Source of the DNA: Whalleya microplaca
Lineage: Eukaryota > Ascomycota > Sordariomycetes > Xylariales > Xylariaceae
Assembly (NCBI GenBank): GCA_022497155.1
Contig: MU385745.1
Coordinates: 434,001-498,000 of the forward strand
Direction: 5' to 3'
Length of the DNA: 64,000 nt
Below, piece after piece: positions 56,177-64,000 of the stretch. The notes below the pieces were generated by a model. That model was not told the DNA's origin. It ran no database searches and saw nothing but the letters and a program-made list of their open reading frames with translations. Both the position numbers and the translations under genes were made by a program. The stretch's first letter is position 1, and each line of letters opens with the position of its first letter.

Positions 56177-58016
56177 ATGACTGAGAAAAGCGCAAACGCA
56201 CCGGGCGTTTCGCCAGACGAGCGATGCGCCATCGGTATCTCCTTTGGTAATTCTTACAGCTCGATCGCTTCCACCATCGACGACAGCCCTGTCGTGATCG
56301 CGAACGAAGATGGAGGTGAGACGTACCACACAATTTCAGATTAGACCAGGTTCACTGACAAGCCCTGTAACAGACCGTCAGATCCCTACCATCTTGTCTT
56401 ATGTGCAAGGCGAAGAATATACCGGCAACCAAGCCAAGGCTCTGTTAATCCGGAATCCCCAGAACACAGTCGTGGCCTTTAAGGATTTCCTCGGCCAAGA
56501 GTACGTTATTCCTTCTACTTCTATATTAGTGGCTTTTTGTTTTACTCACAGTAGTGACAGATTCAAGTCAATTGACCCCACGCATTGCCATGCTGCTGCC
56601 CACCCTCAAGACATTAGCGGTTCCGTCTCCTTCACAATCCAGGACAAGGTAGAAGGGGAGGAGCCCTCGACTATCTCCGTCTCCGAAGTCTCTACTAGAT
56701 ACCTGCGCCGTCTTATACAGTCCGCCTCGGATTACCTGGGAAAGAAGGTCACCTCTGCCGTAATATCAGTACCCACGAACTTCACAGAGAACCAGAGGGA
56801 AGCCCTGATCAAGACCGCAAATGATGCTGGAATTGAGGTTCTTCAACTGGTCAACGAGCCAATTGCGTCGGTCCTTGCATACGACGCGAGACCAGAAGCC
56901 AAGCTGGAAGACAAGATCGTGGTAGTTGCTGACCTCGGTGGCACCCGTTCGGACGTTGCCGTGGTGGCCTCGAGAGGAGGACTCTACACGATTCTCGCCA
57001 CCGCTCACGACTACGAATTCTCTGGTGTCCACTTGGACAATGTCCTGATGGACCACTTTGCAAAGGAGTTCATGAAGAAGAATGCCAATGTTGACCCTCG
57101 GGAAAATGCGAGAAGCTTAGCTAAGCTGAAGGCCGAATCCGAGGCCACCAAGAAGGCGCTTAGCATTGGCACCAACGCTAGCTTTAGCGTTGAAAGCTTG
57201 GCGGAGGGAATTGACTTCCAGACTACCATCAACCGACTGAGATACGAAACTATTGCGCGGAAGGTATTCGACGGGTTCAACCGATTGGTTGACGGTGTTA
57301 TCAAGAAGGCTGGACTGGATGTCCTCGATATCGACGAGGTGATCCTCTCTGGTGGCACATCGCATACTCCCCGGATTGCGGCAAACTTCCGATCGATATT
57401 CCCGGAGACAACCACGATCCAGGCTCCCTCCACAAGCGCCGGCGCTATTAATCCCTCAGAGCTCCAAGCTCGCGGCACTGCTCTCCAGGCCTCCCTCATC
57501 CAAGAGTACGAGTCCGACGACATCGCGCAGTCGACGCACCCTGCCGTCACCACCGTCAAGCACATCACGAACGCGATCGGCGTGGTCTCGTTATCAGGCG
57601 AGGGCGAGGAGACCTTCACGCCCATCATCGCCTCGGAGACAGCCGTGCCCGCGCGCCGCACCGTCCACATCGCCGCGCCCAAGGCCGGCGGCGATGTGCT
57701 GGTGAAGGTCGTCGAGGGCGGCACCCACATCAAGGTCACGAAACCGGAGCCGAAGCCGAAGGAGAACGGCAAGAAGGGAGATGATGAGGATGAGGATGAC
57801 GATGACAGCGACTTCGACTCCGACGAGGAGGAGGAGGAGGAGACACGCGAGAAGGTCTGGAAGATCGGCAGCACCCTGGCCGAGGCCGCCATCCGCGGCG
57901 TCAAGAAGGGCGGCAAGGTCGAGGTCACCATCAACGTCGCCGGCGACCTGGCCGTCACCATCACGACGCGGGAGGTGGGCGGCCAGGGCGGCGTCAGGGG
58001 AACCCTGAAGGCTTAA
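56177..58016 (+). CDS. SSZ1: ribosome-associated Hsp70 Ssz1
   Basis: Atypical Hsp70 that pairs with zuotin in the ribosome-associated complex and stimulates the Ssb-type Hsp70 on nascent chains. Three exons (56177-56315, 56374-56500, 56561-58016) give 573 residues. The ATPase-like domain has AIGISFGNSYSSIAS, VVVADLGGTRSDVAVVASRG and VILSGGTSHTPRIA in the three nucleotide-site positions. The phosphate-1 loop lacks the usual DLGTT residues, as in Ssz1, which binds but does not hydrolyse ATP. The truncated C-terminal beta domain follows, interrupted by an acidic tract (DEDEDDDDSDFDSDEEEEEE), and there is no EEVD. Introns near the start restore ANEDGDRQIPTILSYVQG and GQEFKSIDPTH. The last 500 bp are much richer in GC-ending codons than the middle. 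Zuotin is not in the window. Confidence 0.95.
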
Positions 58017-58767
58017 GTCGGAAGTAGCTAATGAATATGCATGCCCATGTATCTTGATGAAAAAAACGGCGGCGGTATGGTGGGTGGGTGGGGTGGTAGT
58101 CTACGAAGTTCATGGTGCTTATGATGACTGGCAGGCAGGTAGGTCGGTGGTGGTACATTTGATAGACACGACATGATACAAACGATGGGGGGGGCGGTAT
58201 TTCCAAGCAAGCAAGCAAGCTTCGGGCAGACAGACAGGCTGGCAGGCATGGTAGGTAGAGAAGAGTGAATATAGGCATATAGGCACCACGGGAATAGACC
58301 AAAAAGAGAGACCATTTGATTGTGTTTTGTTGTCATGATTTGATTTGATTTGATTTGATTTGATTTAGTCATCCATCCCTCTCTACCTATCTATTTTATC
58401 TGTCTATATATCTGTCAAGTGACTGACCTTCCCTATCCACCGACCTTCCCGTATCCCCTTGCCCCCTTTTTATGTTTGTATTACCACAACGGGCCTTTCG
58501 CTTTTGTTGCGCCTAATTATGTATTACGTCGTATGCTGTTGTGTATATATATATCACCAGCCAGGCCCACTGACTGACTGACTGACTGACTTATCGACCC
58601 CCTTGCGTCCGGCTTGCTGGCTCGCTTGTTCGCTTGCTCACAGCACAGCACAGCACAGCACAGCACAGCACAGCATGGCTCAATTCGCCGAACTCATCGA
58701 CCTTAGTTAGGTAGCTCATCCAGCTCACCCACCGCCACATTATATCCTCAGTCCCAAGTCCCAAATC
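58017..58767. repeat. convergent 3' region with several microsatellites
   Basis: Between the 3' ends of SSZ1 and the leftward NT-C2 gene. It holds (AAGC)n at about 58206-58221, (GATTT)n at 58336-58367, (TGAC)n at 58569-58591 and (CAGCA)7 at 58641-58675, each a different unit. No coding frame supported. Confidence 0.8.
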
Positions 58768-60536
58768 CTAACTCTCAAGCCTGACATCCACCGACCCAGG
58801 CAACGTCCACGCCACAAGATCATCGCGCTCCTCATACTCATCGACCTCGGTCGGCCTCCTGAACCCTTCCCGCCCCCTCTCGCTGCCGCGATCGCTACTC
58901 CCCAGCGTCGGCGCCAGGCTCGTCAGGCTGCCGCTCCGACTGCGCAGATCCCCTCCCCCATCGACCCCACCACCGCCGCTGCTGCTGCTGTCTGGCTTCG
59001 ATCGGTGGTGTCTATGTTGGGATTCGTGCCCATGGCCATGCCGCGCCGTAAGCGTGCTCGCGCTGTGGTCGCTGGCCCCGCTGTGCGAGCGCAGGTGCGC
59101 GCGCACGCGGCGCATATCGCTCGGTTTCAACGTCCCACCACCTGCACCCCCTGCCCCTATACCCGCGGATGTGGTAGTACCCTCGTCGCCGCTGGCATCC
59201 GCGCTAGCGCTCGCGCCGTCGTTGCTGTGGTGGCTGCGGGCGCGACTATCGGGGGACCCCGTCTCGGACGACGGGTGCGAGCGGTGGATGCGCACGCGGC
59301 GGTGGGCGGGGTCGCTGCCGTGGGTACTGCTATTCTGACTGTTCCACCCGTCGCCGCCCGAGAAGATGTCCTCGATGCACTCGTCGGCGGCCAGCTCGCC
59401 GGGCTGGCTGGCCCAGCTGGCGGCCAGCGAGCGCCGGTACATGTCCTGCAGCTCGGAGGCGTCGCGGGAGGATTTGTTGAGGTTCGGGGGGAGGTAGTTG
59501 GGCGGTAAGCCCCGGCCGCTACCGCTGCCGCCGAGGCCGTCCTCGCCGGGCGCCATGAGGGGGTCCGTGGGCGCGGCGCCGCCTGTGTCGCCCGTCGTCA
59601 TGACGCCGGCGATGCCGCCGAACATGGGCGCGGTTTTCAGGGGGGGCGCGACGTAGTTGCGCTCGCCGTCGATCTGCACCATCAGGATGCCGATCTTGAG
59701 CGTGCTGTTGATCTTGCTCTCCTGCATTAGGTACCGCCGCACGATGCCCTCCTCGGCCTCCTCGTCCACCACGTCGTTCTCCTCGGTCGCGGCGTGGGAC
59801 GCCGTGATGGTGGTGGTCACGCCGAGCCCGCCCGCGGTCGTGTTGCCGACTGGGCTCGTCCCGGGTCGCTCGATCGATCGGCTGCTGCTTAGTCGGCGGT
59901 GGGACGGCCCCGGCGGCGGTAGCGGTGGTGGTACTTTGTTGGTGTCGCGGGGGTGGTCGAGGCTGGCGCTGGCGCGGGGCGCCATGTTGTTGTTGCCGCG
60001 GCGGGGGAAGTTCTCGCTCTCCTCGACGTACTCGCTGAGGTTGAGGCGGACGACGCCGAGGGAGATCTTCTCGTCGCGGGCGCCCTGCATCATGGGGAAC
60101 TCCTGCAGGACCTCGAACTCGACGGGGCACTCGGTCAGGTTGTTGGCGCGGTCGATGGAGATGCGCAGCGGCACGATCTTGGAGTAGTTGTACGACACCC
60201 GGTGGTTAATCTTGTCGATCGAGCACTTGGCCGTCCGCCCGCGGTGCTCGCCGTGCATCGAGTTCGGGAGGTGCCATTTTACCAGCGATGTACCGGTGAC
60301 GAGCGGTACGTTGTTTAGGTCGTAGATGGATAGGTGAAGCTCGAATTTCGGCTGTGGGTGAGGAGAGGCATTAGTATTAGAAAGATATATAGAGGGATAT
60401 ATATGTATATATATATAGAGAGAGAGAGAGAGACAGAGAGAGAGAGAGACAGAGAGAGAGAGAGAGATAGACAGGTAAGGGAACTGATTACAAAGCTTAC
60501 CTTTCGCGCCTTGTTGACTATGGGAAAAACACGCAT
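58768..60536 (-). CDS. NT-C2 domain protein (EEIG1/EHBP1 N-terminal type)
   Basis: Two exons (60501-60536 and 58768-60351) give 539 residues. Residues about 8-145 form an NT-C2 domain: KARKPKFELHLSIYDLNNVP made by splicing, then VTGTSLVKWHLPNSMHGEHR, RTAKCSIDKINHRVSYNYSK and CPVEFEVLQEF. Such domains bind membranes or membrane-linked partners; in fungi the role is largely unknown. After a Pro/Ser-rich insert a second conserved block (RRYLMQESKINSTLKIGILM) completes the fold. The C-terminal half is disordered, rich in Ser, His, Gly and Arg. The first exon has only 12 codons; a CCCATAG acceptor-like site lies inside it, so another upstream exon is possible. The 149-bp intron carries a long CT-rich tract in the sense direction. 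Confidence 0.82.
60414..60475. repeat. intronic GA/CT microsatellite
   Basis: An almost pure (GA)n run with a few AC interruptions on the plus strand, so CT-rich in the transcript, lying inside intron 1 of the NT-C2 gene. Confidence 0.9.
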
Positions 60537-62168
60537 GTTAGCTCGGGCAGAATGTGATATTTGCGCATAGCAGTTGATATGGCGGCAAAAGACATAGTGT
60601 TTCCGCTAAGCTACAATGCTCAAGAGACACACAATGGATTGAAGACAGGAGGAAAGGGGGAAAGGAGGAAAGAAAGGAACAAAGGATGAGAGGTTTAGCA
60701 CCCGGAAGGAATATGGGCAGGAATATTGCTATGCTATACGTAGAATTTGGAGAATGTACAGGTTCGCCAACGCTGCCCGTTTCGTTCAAGCGAAGGCGAA
60801 GCGAGGTCAGGTCCGGTTCACAGTAACGCACAGGAAAGAAGGAGAATAAAAGGGTAGGTAGGAGGAACTGGTACGAGGAACTGGAATGCGGCTCAACGAC
60901 TTTACAATGGAAGTACAGCAGAGTATATGTACCTACTGTACTGAACAATACAATGGGAGGAAGGGCACGACGCAAAGGAGGCTTGCAAAAAGGAGGCTTA
61001 CATACTCAGGGACGCCATATTATGGTTATAGCCGCATTCACCCCGGCAGCAGGACAGCAGTATATGTACATGCTAACTACTACGGGCAACTAGTAAATGC
61101 AGATAACAGCGGTGGTGCGCCGATAACATGCAGTCATGTTCTGGGGCTGATTATCGACAATGTGCTATTGACTGGAATTGTCTCGCTTTGTTCGGCTTCG
61201 GCTGGCCCGGAAGGAAAAAGGGGTGGGTAGCGAGAGGGTAGCGGCTCGTTTGAAGCGAAATAGAAGGTCTCGATGCAAGGAGGGGGAGCTGCTAGCCTGT
61301 TTTCACCGTTCTGGTACAGTATAGCATGTACATACAATAAATACAATAAATACAATAGTAGATAGATGGATAGGCGATATAGGTAAGGTAGGGTGATGTA
61401 GCTTTATTACCCAGCCTATTATGTTGGTGGTTGAAAAGCGGGAGCGGAGGAGTGTCGACGCTGTAAGTCGGCCATTTTGTGAGAGTTCTGGACCGTGTAG
61501 AGCGCCATGGCCACCCTTGGCTCTCTTAGCGCTACTGTGCCTACATACATAAGGTGGAACTGAATCAAGACGTCATCCTCTTTTTACGGCATCTGAGTTG
61601 GTAATTTTAGGGCCCCTAGGCTCCCGAGGCTTGCCATAGTGGGTGCATTGGGCGGTGCAGGTGGATACCTTAGGTACGAAATACAGAACCTTTGTAGCAC
61701 AGGTACATACGGAATATGCAGTACTCCGTACCTTTTTGGTATGTAGCCGAACCTTGAGATTTTCAATCAGCCAACCTCAAATCGGGTACAAAGGTATCAC
61801 ATGCATATACGCGTGAACTCACGAGACGCGTTAGCGAAACATATTCCACAGGTCACGATGAATGAATCCACTGCGATAATGGATATTGCCTAATACGGTT
61901 ACAGTTTATTCATATGGAACTCTTTCTCATAGGAGATCCTTTATTGGCATTTTTCCAGGCACTTGGCTGGACCTTGGAGTCAATACGGAATAAAGTCAAC
62001 TGTGATATTCCTTAATTGCAGTCTCATAAGAGAATTGAGTTACAGTTGGCCGATTACTCTGAAGATCTGTGAGATCTGTGAGATCTGTGAGATTTGCTCG
62101 CAACTTGCGGGCCTTCCTTCGTTTGCCACAGGCTCACCTGGTGTCACATGCAGACCAGACCAGACCAG
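60537..62168. other. divergent intergenic region
   Basis: Between the leftward NT-C2 gene and rightward POP1. It contains a 9-bp tandem AGATCTGTG at about 62063-62094, near POP1. A second in-frame ATG for POP1 lies at 62148, and an acceptor-like TTGCCACAG near 62131, so POP1 may start or be spliced slightly upstream. No other gene supported. Confidence 0.5.
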
Positions 62169-64000
62169 ATGCCTCCCAAGACGGGTCCACAGGCTAGGCC
62201 TGGTGAAAAGTCTGCTGGGAAGTCTGGCTCGATGCAGAAGCCCAGGGCTGCACCTGGGTCTGCCCAAGAAAAGCCTGCGCAGCATCAGTCAACTAAGAGA
62301 AAAGATCCCCCGCAACAAGATGGAGGATCCAAGAAGCCGGGAAAGGGGCCCCAGCCTCCTGACACCAGGGCTGCAAAGAGAGCCAGGACTCGGGACACCA
62401 GGACTATCGCTGCTCAGGAGTCTCATGCCGCCTTGAAGGATGGCGAGCTTCATGTGCAGTCGTTCGTCAACTCTCTATCATTCGAGATGAACGCATTGGA
62501 TGAGAGCATGAGACGTACCAGAACGTCCAATGTCAGTCGGGCTTTCCAACGCGTGCCCTTCACAATGAGACGTAGGGCGGCAGCACACAACTACAAGAGG
62601 ATACCAAAACGTCTACATAAGAGAGCTAAGAGGGAGATGGCTGAGGATAATACCCCAATGGTCAACACGAAGACAAGAAAGCCCAAGTCCACCAGAAGCC
62701 GATTACGAGCTCAGACGGTAAAGAGGCTGGAGATACTTGCAAAACGGAAGAGGCTGCTGAAATTGAAGCGTTCTGGGGCAGATAAAGAGACTATATCCAT
62801 AAGGGCTGCGAGACCGAAGATTCAGAGGAATGCGCTCAACAGCCCCCTCGTCACGGCCGCGAGGTATAGAAAACGCCAAATTTCAAAAACATGGCTTCCT
62901 ACCCACATATGGCACACGAAGAGAGCGAGGATGACGCCTCCAGAGCAGCCATTATGGAGATTTGCAATCCCTCTCACCCCGACGCAGAAGATTTACAGAC
63001 CTACCCACCGAGCACAATGGCAAAAAGGCGCAATGGCTTGGGATATGAGTTACATGAGCACGATCGGCTTGTCTGGGCCTCAGAACAGCGTTCAGAACGT
63101 CCTTAAATCGCTAGGACTTACCCAGGAAGCTCTGTGGAACGATAAAGCACAGCGTTGGAGAGCAGGTTGTATGCATTGGACGGGAACATTGAGCAGGAAG
63201 AAGCTGGACACTGTGCATGTTATAGGCCCGGCGACTATCATCTGGAATCCGGAGAAGAAGACCGACGATGCAGGCCCGTCGAAGCATTTCCGACAAGTTT
63301 TCATCCGAATCCATCCTTCTGCATTTATGGATGTATTCAATGAGCTTATTCGACTTGTAAAAATGCAGACGCCTCGGCCGTATATACAAGACTTGAGGTT
63401 TGAGATTGGGAGCATCGACATAACCGGTCCCGAATCAACAGAAGCTCTGCTTGGCATACTCCGTCCATACTATTCGAAACCGGAATCGAAGGAGCCTCAC
63501 GCTTCCAAATTCGAGTCGCTGAATTGCTTGAAAGACCCTTCTTCTCTGCCCGTTGGTGCTCTCTTGGCTTTCTCGATCATGGATCCTCGCCTCCACTATC
63601 CTCCGCGACGGATTACCCCATCCCATCGGGCAACAGATGAGAGCGCTCAAGCGGCGCTTCTAGAAGCCATAGCAAAATTCCGCAAAGATGAGAGCATCAA
63701 ACCCCATCAACTCTTCGATCGAGACGCACGTTTCAGAGCTTCTAGGCTCCCATCGCAAAAGTCTCTGAATCGACGTCGAGGCAAGGGTGCCCCAGGTGCC
63801 GTCCTTGAGCCAACCCTAGTCGACCCCCCCATCCCTGTAATGCTACTTGCGTCCCGGCACTCCATAGACGCGCAAGAGTCTGGTACTTGGACGTTGATGC
63901 TGCCATGGAAATGCGTCCTTCCGGTATGGTACAGTCTGATGCATTTCCCCCTGTCAGCGGGCGGTAATCCCCTGTTCGGGGGTCTGAACGAGATTAGACA
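62169..64000 (+). CDS. POP1: RNase P/MRP subunit Pop1 (partial, right end cut)
   Basis: Largest protein of RNase P and RNase MRP, needed for tRNA 5' processing and rRNA processing in the nucleus and nucleolus. The frame is open from 62148 to the window edge; about 610 residues are visible. After a Lys/Pro/Gln-rich N-terminus, the Pop1 domain starts near residue 98 (SFVNSLSFEMNALDESM), with RAFQRVPFTMRRRAAAHNYK and IPKRLHKRAKREM. Then come the diagnostic blocks ISKTWLPTHIWHTKRARM, PLWRFAIPLTPTQKIYRP and GAMAWDMSYMSTIGLSG. The POPLD domain follows at the end (MLLASRHSIDAQESGTWTLM, then LPWKCVLPVWYSLMHFPL and GGNPLFGGLNEIR). I chose ATG 62169 (MPPKTG), the usual style of start; 62148 would add seven residues. 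No intron is visible in this part. Confidence 0.95.
   Translation, partial: MPPKTGPQARPGEKSAGKSGSMQKPRAAPGSAQEKPAQHQSTKRKDPPQQDGGSKKPGKGPQPPDTRAAKRARTRDTRTIAAQESHAALKDGELHVQSFVNSLSFEMNALDESMRRTRTSNVSRAFQRVPFTMRRRAAAHNYKRIPKRLHKRAKREMAEDNTPMVNTKTRKPKSTRSRLRAQTVKRLEILAKRKRLLKLKRSGADKETISIRAARPKIQRNALNSPLVTAARYRKRQISKTWLPTHIWHTKRARMTPPEQPLWRFAIPLTPTQKIYRPTHRAQWQKGAMAWDMSYMSTIGLSGPQNSVQNVLKSLGLTQEALWNDKAQRWRAGCMHWTGTLSRKKLDTVHVIGPATIIWNPEKKTDDAGPSKHFRQVFIRIHPSAFMDVFNELIRLVKMQTPRPYIQDLRFEIGSIDITGPESTEALLGILRPYYSKPESKEPHASKFESLNCLKDPSSLPVGALLAFSIMDPRLHYPPRRITPSHRATDESAQAALLEAIAKFRKDESIKPHQLFDRDARFRASRLPSQKSLNRRRGKGAPGAVLEPTLVDPPIPVMLLASRHSIDAQESGTWTLMLPWKCVLPVWYSLMHFPLSAGGNPLFGGLNEIR

Noticed and set aside
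57011..57964. 317-codon frame antisense to SSZ1
   Set aside because: Ser-rich complement of the SSZ1 acidic region; SSZ1 itself is certain.

Overview
The window is nuclear DNA of a filamentous ascomycete (Pezizomycotina, most likely a Sordariomycete). The reasons are short introns (about 50-150 bp, one of 494 bp) with GTRNGT donors, a Zn2Cys6 regulator, fungal-type glucokinase, Ssz1, Osh1 and Pop1, and GC-ending codons in many exons. I could not fix the genus. I support 18 protein-coding genes; the last, POP1, runs off the right edge. I saw no tRNA, rRNA, CRISPR array or recognisable secondary-metabolite cluster. More than half of the window is non-coding.

Layout. 1-10.3 kb: a Zn2Cys6 transcription factor, a gene-poor 5.7 kb stretch, and a five-exon acyl-CoA thioesterase with a possible peroxisomal tail. 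11.4-18.5 kb: Osh1-type oxysterol-binding protein, an 828-bp element with identical 108-bp terminal direct repeats that looks like a miniature LTR retrotransposon, and a phosphopantetheinyl transferase. 20-27.6 kb: an acidic hypothetical protein, signal peptide peptidase, a PPIL1-type cyclophilin with a stop-free intron of 48 codons, and an Sgf11-like SAGA protein carrying poly-Asn and poly-Gly tracts. 29.4-34.4 kb: an N-acetyltransferase whose N-terminus carries a PCNA-binding (PIP-box) motif, and glucokinase. 34.4-44.0 kb: 9.5 kb in which I can support no gene. 44-52.6 kb: an HSPA12-like Hsp70 protein, a secreted thaumatin-like protein and a large putative amidoligase whose codon usage changes sharply halfway. 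53.8-64 kb: a protein with five 15-residue Cys-containing repeats, exosome subunit Rrp40 divergent from the ribosome-associated Hsp70 Ssz1, an NT-C2 domain protein and Pop1.

Most genes are unrelated housekeeping genes. The 55-64 kb part is loosely themed on RNA processing and translation (Rrp40, Ssz1, Pop1), with Rrp40 and Ssz1 sharing one short divergent promoter. Exon boundaries were read by eye from splice consensus plus family continuity and are not transcript-verified.
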